A stretch of DNA of 64,000 bases from Bacillus sp. V2I10 (GCF_030817055.1 NZ_JAUSYV010000001.1:2938001-3002000); one strand, 5' to 3'; shown: positions 8,353 through 17,504, counted from the stretch's first letter. Numbers and translations are program-made. Notes: generated by a model from the sequence alone, not told the origin.

Positions 8353-8583
8353 ATTTGTATCTTTATATTTCCTTGGCGTTTGAAAATATAATGCTGACAG
8401 ACAGTGATTGCTTTTGAGTAATTTTGCTCATTATTCTGATGTACTCTGACAGCAAATTCACAAAGAACCTCATCTGCGCTTCCGTATGCTCTTTTTTTAC
8501 AGTCAATGAAAAAATTGTATGTTAATTTTAATAAATGCCTTATTATTTAAGAAGACGAAAATTTAGTGAGGCGAAATACTTTT

Positions 8584-9147
8584 ATGAGCATGTATCTGCA
8601 TGAATTAATCAATAATTATCAGTCGTATAACAGGAACATCAAGCTTGCCATAGCCGCAAATATCATGACTCAAATCGGCATGGGCATTTTCATGACCCTT
8701 TATAATCTATATTTGCGTGATCTTGGATACAGTGAATTAACGAATGGAAATGTGATTGCACTGACAGCACTTGCCCAAACGATTTTTTTGGTACCGGCTG
8801 GTTTTCTGAGTGATAGGACCGGCAGAAAAAACGTGATGCTGATCGGTGCATTATTTGCCTCCATGACCCTGCTTGGCCGATCTATTTTTGAATGGGAGAT
8901 GATGCTCCTCATCCTCGCTTTTGCCAGCGGAGCTTTTATGTCTTTTATTCAAGTATCCATGTTTTCATTCGGCTGGGCAACGATGGGGCCGCTTTCAACT
9001 TTCATTGTTGCAAAGTATGGATCTTATTGGGGCTACTCCTATGTTTTTTTGATAACCGGCATGATCTATTTTATTGGGGCTCTCTACTTTTTATTTGTGT
9101 TTAAAGAAAAGAAAAACAGCTTCATTAGTGAATCTGCGGCTGTTTAA
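8584..9147 (+). pseudogene. MFS transporter with large internal in-frame deletion
   Basis: The frame encodes only about 187 residues, whereas MFS pumps have about 400. The first 130 residues look like membrane segments 1-4 with the loop motif GFLSDRTGRKN between segments 2 and 3. The last 60 residues (GWATMGPLSTFIVAKYG... ending in charged EKKN) look like segments 11-12. The junction lies near residue 132 (about base 8980). The reading frame is kept, so a short protein may still be made, but a working transporter is unlikely. The ATGs at 8584 and 8590 are both possible. Confidence 0.75.
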
Positions 9148-9281
9148 CGTTTAATAGGTAATTTCCTTTCAAAGTGTTATAATAAATTGGTTCTAAAAGA
9201 GGATTTTATTACTTGAGTTAGGGAAAATAAACTAAAGCAAAGAATTCATATGAATTTCAACTAATGGAAGGAGATTTTACG

Positions 9282-9554
9282 ATGGATAAAATTGAAGTAG
9301 GCGAGATTTTCACAATCAGCGATGAGAACGATCAGGAGCAGGAAGTAGAAGTTCTTGGGGTATTAACAGTAGAAGGCACAGAATATGTTGCAGTCGGGTT
9401 TGTAGAAGAAATACAGCAGGAAACTGAAGAAGACATTGATATTTATTTTCTTCGAGTAGACGAAGAAGGAGATTTCACTGCAATCGAGAGCGACGATGAG
9501 TTCGATAAAGTATCTGCTGCATTTGACGAATTGATGGAAGAAGAAGAAGATTGA
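9282..9554 (+). CDS. DUF1292 (YrzB-like) acidic protein
   Basis: A 90-aa, strongly acidic protein with a beta-rich core (GEIFTISDENDQEQEVEVLGV, then YVAVGF and IYFLRVDEEG), typical of the DUF1292/YrzB family of unknown function. AAGGAG precedes the ATG at 9282. An upstream in-frame ATG at 9264 overlaps the ribosome binding site. It stands alone with its own terminator. Confidence 0.85.
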   Translation: MDKIEVGEIFTISDENDQEQEVEVLGVLTVEGTEYVAVGFVEEIQQETEEDIDIYFLRVDEEGDFTAIESDDEFDKVSAAFDELMEEEED

Positions 9555-9571
9555 TTTACATATACCAAGAC

Positions 9572-9604
9572 AGACCAAGTGCATTTGTGCATTTGGTCTT
9601 TTTT
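9572..9604 (+). terminator. Terminator of the DUF1292 gene
   Basis: AGACCAAGTGCA pairs with TGCATTTGGTCT with one mismatch and is followed by TTTTTT. Confidence 0.85.
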
Positions 9605-9723
9605 AATGGATATTAATAGGAATTCAGGAAACATCTATATAAAAATACAGATTTGTTTTTCGTTTTTCTTATCTTTATAGTACAATCAATTCTAATGGAA
9701 AAAAAGATAAGGAAGTGTAACAA

Positions 9724-10509
9724 ATGAAAGAACGCGTCATCACCGGCATTATTATCTTGATTTTATTCATGATTCCATTTTACATTGGGGCATTCTGGTT
9801 TACTTATTTAGCAATGGTACTGGCCATAATTGCCTTTCATGAATTAACTACCATCATAAAAATACGGAAATATGGGACGAAATATTTCGTAGGTCTTGCA
9901 GGAATCGTCCTGTTATTTCTCCCGCTGCTTCCGTTTTTGAATGTAACGTTTGAGATTATCCAAATTAAAGTGCTGCTGGCACTCGTTTTGTTTTTCTTGA
10001 CATCCACTGTCTTTAATACTGAATATTCGATTGAAAAGGCTGGAACGCTGCTGATCGGTGTTCTGTATATCGGATTTGGCTTTGTGTTTTTGGCCGAAGC
10101 AAGAATTGATGAAGGACTTAGCTGGACGTTAGCTGTTTTAATCTCAATTTGGGCAACTGATTCAGGAGCCTATTTTGTCGGCAGAAAGTTTGGTAAATCG
10201 AAGCTTGCTGAAAAGGTGAGCCCGAATAAGACGATTGAAGGTTCAATCGGGGGAATCATCATTGCTCTTATTATTGGCCTTATTATGCAAATGAGTTTTC
10301 AGCCATTTGACAATTACGGTGAAACGGTTCTGCTCATTTTCGTCGTTTCTATTGCCGGTCAAGTTGGGGACCTGGTAGAATCAGCTTTAAAACGCCACTT
10401 CAAAGTAAAAGATTCGGGCAAGCTGCTTCCTGGACATGGTGGAATTTTGGACAGGCTGGACAGCTGGATCTTTGTTTTCATCGGATTAAAGTTAATCGGG
10501 CTAATTTAA
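9724..10509 (+). CDS. cdsA: Phosphatidate cytidylyltransferase (CdsA), stand-alone copy
   Basis: An integral membrane enzyme that makes CDP-diacylglycerol from phosphatidate and CTP. The 261-aa protein has several hydrophobic spans, the motif SPNKTIEGSIGG, and the family signature from SALKRHF through KDSGKLLPGHGGILDRLDS near the C-terminus. In Bacillus the main cdsA lies in the uppS-cdsA-dxr operon. Here the gene is alone between a DUF1292 gene and an oxidoreductase, so it may be a second copy. That needs the rest of the genome. Confidence 0.9.
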   Translation: MKERVITGIIILILFMIPFYIGAFWFTYLAMVLAIIAFHELTTIIKIRKYGTKYFVGLAGIVLLFLPLLPFLNVTFEIIQIKVLLALVLFFLTSTVFNTEYSIEKAGTLLIGVLYIGFGFVFLAEARIDEGLSWTLAVLISIWATDSGAYFVGRKFGKSKLAEKVSPNKTIEGSIGGIIIALIIGLIMQMSFQPFDNYGETVLLIFVVSIAGQVGDLVESALKRHFKVKDSGKLLPGHGGILDRLDSWIFVFIGLKLIGLI

Positions 10510-10511
10510 AG

Positions 10512-10540
10512 GATATACGGTAACCGTATATCTTTTTTTT
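10512..10540 (+). terminator. Terminator of cdsA
   Basis: GATATACGGT and ACCGTATATC are separated by a single A and followed by nine T. The nearly loopless palindrome could also act as a protein site. Confidence 0.85.
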
Positions 10541-10548
10541 TAGCAATA

Positions 10549-10607
10549 AATGAATGAGTATTCATTTACATGAGCTTGACATGGTATATTTTAGTTATTA
10601 TTTAATA
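10549..10607 (+). promoter_or_regulatory. TetR-type operator beside a sigma-A-like promoter
   Basis: AATGAAT (10549-10555) and ATTCATT (10560-10566) form an inverted repeat with a 4-base spacer, similar in form to operators of FadR/TetR-class repressors. It is followed by TTGACA (10576-10581), a 17-base gap and TATTTA (10599-10604). The promoter now serves only an 8-codon frame. Confidence 0.5.
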
Positions 10608-10621
10608 AGGGAGTGCAGGAT

Positions 10622-10648
10622 ATGAAATTGTTTATCGGAATCAAATAG
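10622..10648 (+). pseudogene. Eight-codon frame (MKLFIGIK), probable gene remnant
   Basis: GGGAGTGCAGG precedes an ATG that is followed by only seven sense codons and TAG. It has a full promoter and ribosome binding site but no gene body, so it is either the stub of a deleted gene or a leader peptide. No terminator or paired gene follows in the plus direction. Confidence 0.35.
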
Positions 10649-10727
10649 GGAAAGAAGTATTAATTGGAACAAGTCACGGAATAATCAGGGATTAGTACTG
10701 AAAGAATTCTTATAGGGAGGGGGAGAT

Positions 10728-11849
10728 TCAGTCCCCCAATGCACCATTTATTTCATATTGCTTAAGATCAATTTCAAGCTCCATGCCTAGTGCAAGCTTT
10801 GCAAGCTCACGACCAATATAAGGCCCCATCGTCAGCCCGGATGCTCCGAGTCCATTTGCGGCTGCTAAGCCTCTCCAGCCAGGAACGAATCCAACAACAG
10901 GCAAAAAGCCCGGAGTGAATGGCCTAAAGCCGGTTCTAGCTTCAAGAAAGGTACATTCTTCTAAGCCGGGTGCTGTTTCTAAAGCTTTATTAAATACCTC
11001 CTGAAGTCCGCCGGCTGTGATTCTCGTATCAAACCCCTCAATATTATTTTCATGAGTGGCTCCGGCCACGATCCGCTGCTCATCGAATGCAAGCAGATAT
11101 TGATCACTGGGAGGCATGACTACCGGCCAGGCGGACGTATTTGCATCTTCCATTTTCAAATGGGCGATCTGAGCTTTTTGGTAGGTGACTTTAAAGGTCA
11201 AGCCAAGTGGCTTTAATAGTTCATTTGCCCAAGCTCCTGCACAGATTATGACCTCATCTGCATAAAGACTTTTACCATCAGCATACACTCCCTTAACGTG
11301 TTCACATTCAAATAGGAGCTTAGCATTCCCATGAATATAAACGGCTCCCTTTTTCACGGCAGCTCTCAAAAGGGAGTCTCTTAGGGCACGTCCATCTACA
11401 CGTGCAGCTCCTTCAATATGAACAGAGAAAAAGTCTTCTGAGAGTGGAGGAAAGCTATTTTTTGTCTCTTCTTTGGATAAAGGAGTAATGCTGCCGATTT
11501 CTGGTGCATCTTCTTTTCTTTTCAAGGCCCGTTCTTGGATCTTCTTGATTTTATCTTCTTCACGATGAAGGATAATCGCGCCAACCTGTTTATAACCCGT
11601 GTCTGTTTCTCCATCTTTTTGAAGTTCTTTAATCAGTTCGGGATAGTACCTCGCTCCTCCCTTGGCAAGCTTATACCAGGCTTGATTCCTGCGCTGTGAC
11701 ACCCAGGGACAAACTATTCCTGCCGCAGCATCAGTTGCTTGTCCTGCATCTTTACGGTCAATGACTGTGACATCAGCCCCGAGCTTTGTTAAGTGATAAG
11801 CAGCAGATGCACCTAATATGCCTGCACCTACAATAATGATTTTTTTCAT
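10728..11849 (-). CDS. FAD-dependent amino acid oxidoreductase (YurR/DadA-like)
   Basis: A cytosolic flavoprotein of 373 aa in the DAO (D-amino acid / glycine oxidase) family. The N-terminus carries the dinucleotide-binding motif GAGILGASAAYHL, followed by the Glu/Asp-end strand VTVID. The C-terminus has the FAD-contact region NGLGASGLTMGPYIG. AAAGGA lies 8 bases before the ATG at 11849. Twelve upstream codons (to 11885) have no ribosome binding site. It is probably the YurR counterpart given the nearby YurQ-like gene. The substrate is not evident. Confidence 0.82.
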   Translation of the reverse strand: MKKIIIVGAGILGASAAYHLTKLGADVTVIDRKDAGQATDAAAGIVCPWVSQRRNQAWYKLAKGGARYYPELIKELQKDGETDTGYKQVGAIILHREEDKIKKIQERALKRKEDAPEIGSITPLSKEETKNSFPPLSEDFFSVHIEGAARVDGRALRDSLLRAAVKKGAVYIHGNAKLLFECEHVKGVYADGKSLYADEVIICAGAWANELLKPLGLTFKVTYQKAQIAHLKMEDANTSAWPVVMPPSDQYLLAFDEQRIVAGATHENNIEGFDTRITAGGLQEVFNKALETAPGLEECTFLEARTGFRPFTPGFLPVVGFVPGWRGLAAANGLGASGLTMGPYIGRELAKLALGMELEIDLKQYEINGALGD

Positions 11850-11975
11850 ACCATTCATCCTTTGACTATATTTAGTACGATACATGAAGTTTTATATTAC
11901 TTCTTTTAATTTCTGCCTAACTGACCATGCCTGTGCATATCATAGTTTAACAAATGTTCTTATGTGAGGTGCACA

Positions 11976-12941
11976 ATGAGTGAGAATTATCATTATTTGC
12001 CGCTTGTAAAACAATTTTTGCCTCCTGAGGCAGAGGTCTTTGAGCTGACCGAGCCAGATAATCGTATCGCTATCTTTACAGCGGACTTAGATGGCGATCA
12101 GATTTTTGAAATAGCTGCTGCATACCGTTTGCATAGCGAGCATTATGTTATGATCTTAAAAAATAATCATAACACATGGCACCAGGCAGCGAATATGAAA
12201 GGAAACAGCGCTTTTTTCGCAGAATTCTATTCTGCTGCAGAGTATGACAGATTTATTGTGACAGAAGAAATAGGAGACGTCACAGGAGATGGCATTCCTG
12301 ATACTGTTTTTTTGACGGCCAATCAAACTGCCCCTGACAGTTCTTATCTGAACAATATTACGCTTAATATCAAGGGAAGAAATGGCCAGGTACAGCAAAT
12401 TCCCTTAAAAGAAAATGCAGGATATGATCCATCTTTATTTTTGGGTGATTTTACTGGCGATAAAGTGAAAGATATTTTAGTAGTCATTAATTCCGGCGGC
12501 AGCGGCGGCTATATATACACCTATGTATTTTCGTACACGGACAGGAGCTTCAAGCAGATTTTCGACTCTGAAGCTTTTAATGATTCAAAAAAATATGAAG
12601 TTTTATATCTAGATCAATTCAAAGCACAAGTGGATAGCTTAAAGCCTGCTAAACGATATATACTTGATCTTCGGTATAAAGGGGAAGAGTACCTAAACGA
12701 AATTTACAAGAAAGACGGCACTTTAAAGGAACCTATAGAGGGGTGGGTAGCTCCGCTGTCAGGGCTGTACCCTGTTGATTTTGAACGTGACGGTATATAT
12801 GAACTGGATGCGTATCAGAATATTGCAGGCAGGTATAGTGCAGATGGGCTGGGATACATGATGAATGTTTTGAAGTGGGACGGACGTGAATTTGTGACAG
12901 ATCGGCAAAGCATCGCGATTTTTGGAGAGGATAAAGAATAA
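11976..12941 (+). CDS. VCBS/FG-GAP-like repeat protein, 321 aa
   Basis: The protein contains repeated Asp-rich loops of the FG-GAP/VCBS type: TADLDGDQIFEIAAAY, GDVTGDGIPDTVFL, GDFTGDKVKDILVV and VDFERDGIYELDAY. Such loops usually bind calcium in beta-propeller blades. There is no signal peptide or membrane segment, unusual for this fold, so the protein may be cytosolic or spore-associated. The ATG at 11976 follows GAGGTG. An in-frame GTG at 11964 is less likely. Exact role unknown. Confidence 0.72.
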   Translation: MSENYHYLPLVKQFLPPEAEVFELTEPDNRIAIFTADLDGDQIFEIAAAYRLHSEHYVMILKNNHNTWHQAANMKGNSAFFAEFYSAAEYDRFIVTEEIGDVTGDGIPDTVFLTANQTAPDSSYLNNITLNIKGRNGQVQQIPLKENAGYDPSLFLGDFTGDKVKDILVVINSGGSGGYIYTYVFSYTDRSFKQIFDSEAFNDSKKYEVLYLDQFKAQVDSLKPAKRYILDLRYKGEEYLNEIYKKDGTLKEPIEGWVAPLSGLYPVDFERDGIYELDAYQNIAGRYSADGLGYMMNVLKWDGREFVTDRQSIAIFGEDKE

Positions 12942-12957
12942 AAAAAGAGTTTGATGT

Positions 12958-13378
12958 TGAACGGCATCCCAAATGATGGACACAATCTACCATTTGGAGA
13001 TGCAGTTTTTTTTGCTGAATTTACAGCGCAAGAAAAAATTATAGCCGTTAAGCGATATTCAGAAGGAACAGAAGGACATAAAACGATCGCTAAATCCATT
13101 GGAGCATCAGATGGGGTGTTACACGCTTGGATCCAGCAGTATCACTTTCACAGGGAAAGAGCTTTTATCAAACGCTATACAACCTATTCGGTGACGATAA
13201 ACTCTGAGTTTTTTTATCACCTTGAATTTGAAAGTGTTAAACAATAGAGCTCGTGTATATTGATTACTATAATTACAAACGATTAAGGCAAAATTAAAGG
13301 CAAGAGCCCGGTACATTACAGGACTCTTGCCCAAAGCAGCTTACGATACGTGTCTAACATTTTGGGGTCACTTCATGT
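12958..13378 (+). mobile_element. Relic of an IS3-family element, internally deleted
   Basis: The left edge (GAACGGCATCCC...GGACACAA...ATTTGGAGATGCAGTTTT) aligns with the orfA-side terminus of the intact IS at 38,245-39,693. The frame at 12,951-13,247 begins like that IS's OrfA (QEKIIAVKRYSEGTEGHKTIAKSIG) and ends like its OrfB (SEFFYHLEFESV). Further OrfB-like DNA (ACTATAATTACAAACG, then AGCCCGGTACATTAC) follows in other frames. The right edge is TGTCTAACATTTTGGGGTCA. About 1 kb of the centre is gone, joining orfA and orfB in frame. Confidence 0.8.
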
Positions 13379-13398
13379 CAGCTCTTTTTTTATTCCTA

Positions 13399-13848
13399 TT
13401 AATCAACAACTATATATGCAACCATCGGGACGCCTTGTCCGTGATGCGAATGTGTATCGCAAATGAGACGATAGATGCCTTCTTCTTTAAATTTTAAAGG
13501 AATTGCCGTTTTAGAGCCTTTCTTTACAATGCCTTTAATTTCTGTTCCTTCAATACGAAATGGATGTTCATTGCCATTCACACCATGAATATTTAATGTA
13601 ACTTGTTTTCCTTGAGGAATATAGATCGTGCCTGGGTCCCATCTATAAGCCTCAATTTCTTTGCCATCCGCCGTTTTTGATTTAAATTCTCCAGTCACCA
13701 TATGAATCTCTAAGTTCATACTGCTGTTTTCCATTTTTAAAGCAGGGTTGGCTAAAGGATTGAAGTAATACCAGCCGCCAATGCCTGCCAATGCGAAGAG
13801 AGCTGCTCCAAATAAAATCCATTTCTTTTTTATTAAGACAAAACGCAT
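13399..13848 (-). CDS. Membrane-anchored cupredoxin
   Basis: A copper-binding electron-transfer-type protein of 149 aa. An N-terminal membrane anchor (about residues 8-28) is followed by one cupredoxin domain outside the membrane. Type 1 ligands are visible: His in NEHPF, then Cys, His and Met in CDTHSHHGQGVPM. GGAGGAG precedes the ATG. It stands alone. Whether it serves respiration or copper or iron handling cannot be told from context. Confidence 0.82.
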   Translation of the reverse strand: MRFVLIKKKWILFGAALFALAGIGGWYYFNPLANPALKMENSSMNLEIHMVTGEFKSKTADGKEIEAYRWDPGTIYIPQGKQVTLNIHGVNGNEHPFRIEGTEIKGIVKKGSKTAIPLKFKEEGIYRLICDTHSHHGQGVPMVAYIVVD

Positions 13849-14054
13849 AATTTCTCCTCCAAATCAAATCTATGTTTTCTAATCTATATGTTGATGCTCA
13901 GGAAAACTTGTCTATAAGCTTTTAAATTTTAAAAATGCTAAAAGGATAAATAAGGAAACCTATTTATTACAGACAATTGATAAACGAAGCAGAACGCTTT
14001 TTTGAATAAACTGCTTTATATTATCAAATCCTTTTAAAAAAGGAGTTGGATATC

Positions 14055-14246
14055 ATGGAAAGAAAAAATGATCAACATTTCTCTGCTGCCTCATCAGCCA
14101 GAAAACAGAATTCCACTAAAATAGATGATGCTCCTCCAAATCAAATGGATATTGAAGGAGATTCTGTTGATAAACTCAGAAATCTGGAAGAAGCGAATAT
14201 TATGTTAAGCGGAGATGAAATAAAGCAGCAGAATGAAAATTTGTGA
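14055..14246 (+). CDS. Small hydrophilic protein, 63 aa
   Basis: A charged, Asn/Asp/Glu-rich protein with no hydrophobic segment (MERKNDQHFSAASSARKQN...). AAAGGAG lies about 10 bases before the ATG. Size and composition resemble small sporulation-associated proteins, but I recognise no family. A strong terminator follows. Confidence 0.6.
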   Translation: MERKNDQHFSAASSARKQNSTKIDDAPPNQMDIEGDSVDKLRNLEEANIMLSGDEIKQQNENL

Positions 14247-14281
14247 AAGTTTGTTTTTTGTTAATAAAATAGCAATTGTCT

Positions 14282-14311
14282 AAAGAGCTGTCTTCAAGGC
14301 AGCTCTTTTTC
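14282..14311 (+). terminator. Terminator of the 63-aa gene
   Basis: AAAGAGCTG and CAGCTCTTT form the stem with a short inner extension, followed by TTTTT. Confidence 0.85.
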
Positions 14312-14463
14312 TGTTAATTAAAATAATAATTGAATAATCTGATAAATATTTATATAACAATACAATACTAATCAGTCGGTATGTTGGCTATTTTTCGTTA
14401 GCTAAAACGTTTTTTAAAATCAATTAAATCTTTTTGAGCGGATCTAAAAGGAGATGAATCTGT

Positions 14464-15060
14464 ATGAAAGCGATTCAGTTTAATGAATATGGCAAGCCAG
14501 ATGTCCTTCAAGTAGTGGATGTACCCGTTCCCCCGCTAAAAGCGGGCGGAGTACTGATAAAGGTGCAGGCAGCTGGAGTGAATTTTGCAGACACAGCTCG
14601 CCGTTATGGTCAATATTTAGCAAAAACACCTCTTCCATATATACCCGGAGCAGAGGTTGCAGGTATTGTTGCCGAAGTTTCGCCGGAAGTAACAAATTTT
14701 AAACCGGGAGACCGTGTTGTTGCATTAACAGAGGATGGCGGTTATGCAGAGATTGCTTCCCTTGATCAATCTCAGCTTGTAAAGATACCGGATCAGGTAG
14801 ATTTTAACCAGGCAGCATCCATATTGGGGCAAGGATTATCCGCATATCATATCCTCAAAACATCAGGACAAATAAAAAAAGGCGAAACCGTTTTAGTTCA
14901 TGCTGCAGCAGGTGGTGTCGGTACATTAGCCGTCCAACTGGCAAAGCTGATGGGTGCAGGTGCGGTTATTGCCACGGCAAGCAGCTCTGAAAAATTGAAA
15001 CTTGCTGCATCCTTAGGCGCTGACGAAGGAATTAATTATACAGAAGGTAATTGGGATTAA
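14464..15060 (+). pseudogene. Quinone oxidoreductase (zinc-free MDR family), C-terminally truncated
   Basis: A well-preserved start (AAAGGAGATG ribosome binding site) leads into a medium-chain quinone oxidoreductase: GroES-like domain with GVNFADTARRYG and PGAEVAGIV, then the NADPH-binding motif HAAAGGVGTLAVQLAK. It stops after 198 residues at INYTEGNWD, whereas the family has about 320. The following DNA belongs to a different gene, so the loss is a deletion junction and not a point mutation. It is probably non-functional because the second half of the Rossmann domain is missing. Confidence 0.85.
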
Positions 15061-15422
15061 AAGGTGTTATCGAGTACTGGATGCATAATCTTCCTGTACT
15101 CGTAAAAAGAGAAAACCGCTGCACGCTTTGGGTTCATTCTGTAGATGCGGGACGATTGGAGTTGCTAAAAGGGGATAAGGCTATTGTGAAATCCCGTACA
15201 GGAAAAGTAGAAGTGATCGTACAAGTTACTGAAGACATTATGCCTGGAACGGTGAGCCTGCCGCATGGATGGGGCCACAGCCTAACTGGAACTCGTCTGC
15301 AGACAGCAAGCAAACATGCTGTTGTAAATGTTAATCTTTTAACGGATGAACAAGTAATAGATGAGATTTCCGGGAACGCTGTCCTTAATGGGGTATCTGT
15401 AATGATCGAAAAAAAAGACTAA
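15051..15422 (+). pseudogene. C-terminal remnant of a molybdopterin oxidoreductase
   Basis: From about residue 10 the frame matches the molydopterin-dinucleotide-binding C-terminal domain of formate-dehydrogenase-like enzymes: MHNLPVLVKRENRCTLWVH, then SRTGKVEV, MPGTVSLPHGWGH and SGNAVLNG. The catalytic and Fe-S parts (about 600 residues) are absent. It begins at the break of the quinone oxidoreductase gene in another frame, so one deletion removed the end of one gene and the start of the other. Confidence 0.82.
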
Positions 15423-15451
15423 AGGTATGTCAACTATGACTTACCTTTTTT
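15421..15451 (+). terminator. Terminator behind the molybdoenzyme remnant
   Basis: AAAGGTA and TACCTTT plus an inner GTCA/TGAC pair, followed by a T run. It is the surviving terminator of the deleted gene. Confidence 0.75.
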
Positions 15452-15482
15452 TCTTTGCGTATGAAACTAATTATAAAATGGA

Positions 15483-15767
15483 TCACTTTTCCTCACTAAA
15501 AAACTCGTTATTAAAAAGATCATAAGCTTCATCCTCAGTTTTATCCTTTTCATGCAGGGAGGAACCCGAGCAGCTGTTTTTTCTTCTGCGGTTTAAGTCT
15601 TTAAATTCTGCTTCAAGAAATTCTGCCTGATGGTGTGAGAGCTTAATCGTTACTTCATTGTTATTTTCATCTGCAGCTTTCAAAAGAACATAGCTATCTA
15701 CAGAATCACGTAATGTGACATTGCTGAGTGTCAAATTCATATTGTTCAGTTCATATCTTGCTTTCAT
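15483..15767 (-). CDS. Hypothetical protein, 94 aa
   Basis: An N-terminal half of about 55 residues with alternating hydrophobic residues (LTLSNVTLRDSVDSYVLL) followed by a charged Lys/Asp/Glu-rich half containing a Ser/Cys patch (NSCSGSS). GGAGG lies rather far (about 12 bases) from the ATG. I do not recognise it. Confidence 0.55.
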   Translation of the reverse strand: MKARYELNNMNLTLSNVTLRDSVDSYVLLKAADENNNEVTIKLSHHQAEFLEAEFKDLNRRRKNSCSGSSLHEKDKTEDEAYDLFNNEFFSEEK

Positions 15768-15998
15768 AGCTGAAAGGAACCTCCAGTGGTCATTTAGATT
15801 ATATCTACTATTTTATAGGTATGGAAAGAAAAGCACAACGAAGCTGATGAATTATTGAAAGAGAACAAGCGAAAGATTCTTCTGGACAAAATGTAACATT
15901 TCATCATTATTCTTTTTACATAACGAAACATGTAATAAGAGGATTTTTCCTATACTATTAATACAGAATATTCTATTAATTATAAAGGAGGAATATTT

Positions 15999-17249
15999 TT
16001 GGTTGATAAAACTCTGACAATAAACAAAGTACGTCTTGAAGAAAGAATAAATGCCCTTGCACAGATAGGAAAAATCAGTGAGACCGGAGTTTGCAGGCTT
16101 GCCCTGTCACCTGAAGACAAAGAAGCAGTCGAAACAGTAAAAGGCTGGATGGAAGAAGCAGGATTAACCGCAAGAATTGATCACTTTGGAAATCTGATCG
16201 GACGGCTTGAAGGAAGGAATCCTGAAGCTCCCGTATTAATGATTGGTTCACATATTGATTCACAGCCGTATGCGGGCAGATTTGACGGAGTAATCGGTGT
16301 TTTAGGTGCACTAGAGGCCGCTCAAACATTGAAAGAGCTGAATATTACTCCCAATATGCCAATTGAAATCGTCGCATTTTGTGACGAAGAGGGCTGCCGC
16401 TTTAATAAAGGATTGTTCGGAGTGAGGGGAATCCTTGGCAAACTGGAAGCAGGGGAGTTAGACCGGACAGATAAAAATGGAATCACGCGAAAAGAGTCAT
16501 TGATTGAATTTGGATGTGATCCCGAAAAATTTAAGGACTCAGAATATCCTGCTGGAAGCATTTCCGCATTTATAGAGCTCCACATTGAACAAGGGCCGAT
16601 TCTTGAAGCAAAAGATACACCAGTGGGAATCGTTACAGGCATATCAGGACCATTATGGCTGACGGTAGAACTCGAGGGCTTTGCAGGTCACGCAGGATCC
16701 GTTCCCATGCATATGAGGCAGGATGCGCTGGTAGGAGCTGCAAAAATTGTTGTTGCCCTTAATGAATTAACAAGTGAGGATGTCACTGCGCCTACAGTCG
16801 GTACAGTCGGAAGCATGAAGATCTTCCCTGACTCCCGAAACATCATTCCGGAAAAAGTCAGCTTTACAATCGATTTAAGAGATATTGAGATTGAAAGACG
16901 CGATTTTATTGAAAATCTGCTGAGAAAAAAAATCCACACCATTTCTGAACGGCATGGTTTAACTTATACCATTTCAGAAGATACAAATAGTGAACCGCGG
17001 TATTGCTCTGAAAGAATTATGAAGGTAATGAGAAAGGAGAGTGCACATATCGGACTGAATCCGATTGAATTGATGAGCGGCCCTTTTCATGATTCATTAG
17101 CGATGTCGTACGAATGTGAGTATGGGATGATCTTTGTCCGCTGTAAAGACGGTATCAGCCATAATCCTAAAGAATTTTCAACAATGGAGGATATCTCACT
17201 TGGAACGGAGCTATTATACAGAACGGCTATGAAAATGGCACTTGATTAA
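15999..17249 (+). CDS. Zn-dependent M20 amidohydrolase (N-carbamoyl-L-amino acid hydrolase / allantoate amidohydrolase family)
   Basis: A 416-aa cytosolic hydrolase that removes a carbamoyl or ureido group from amino-acid-like substrates. Metal ligands are visible: His in GSHIDSQP, Asp in GRFDGVIGV, Glu in CDEEGCRF, His in ELHIEQGP and His in GISHNPKE. The dimerisation domain with GFAGHAGSVPM is present. The start is TTG with AAGGAGG 7 bases upstream. No purine or hydantoin genes lie beside it, so the substrate (N-carbamoyl amino acid, allantoate or ureidoglycolate) is open. Confidence 0.88.
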   Translation: MVDKTLTINKVRLEERINALAQIGKISETGVCRLALSPEDKEAVETVKGWMEEAGLTARIDHFGNLIGRLEGRNPEAPVLMIGSHIDSQPYAGRFDGVIGVLGALEAAQTLKELNITPNMPIEIVAFCDEEGCRFNKGLFGVRGILGKLEAGELDRTDKNGITRKESLIEFGCDPEKFKDSEYPAGSISAFIELHIEQGPILEAKDTPVGIVTGISGPLWLTVELEGFAGHAGSVPMHMRQDALVGAAKIVVALNELTSEDVTAPTVGTVGSMKIFPDSRNIIPEKVSFTIDLRDIEIERRDFIENLLRKKIHTISERHGLTYTISEDTNSEPRYCSERIMKVMRKESAHIGLNPIELMSGPFHDSLAMSYECEYGMIFVRCKDGISHNPKEFSTMEDISLGTELLYRTAMKMALD

Positions 17250-17504
17250 TTTCCAGAGATGAAAGAACAAAACAACATCAATTCTTTTTGGCGCTTAAAT
17301 GGATAAATATTCATTCCGGCGTTTTTTTTTATAAAATTATCGGTAAAGTCAATCAAGCCGGTGTATATTAATTCAATTTTAAAACGAATTGATTTTTATC
17401 GAATGGCCATTTTTGTGATCTAATATTCATTTTGACACAAGGTTTCCGATAAATCATAATGATTAATAAATGGTCAACCATCTTACATAAGGGGTGAAAT
17501 AAAA

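Noticed and set aside
12951..13247. 98-codon frame as a host gene after the VCBS protein
   Set aside because: It is explained completely by orfA and orfB pieces of an IS3 element joined by a deletion.
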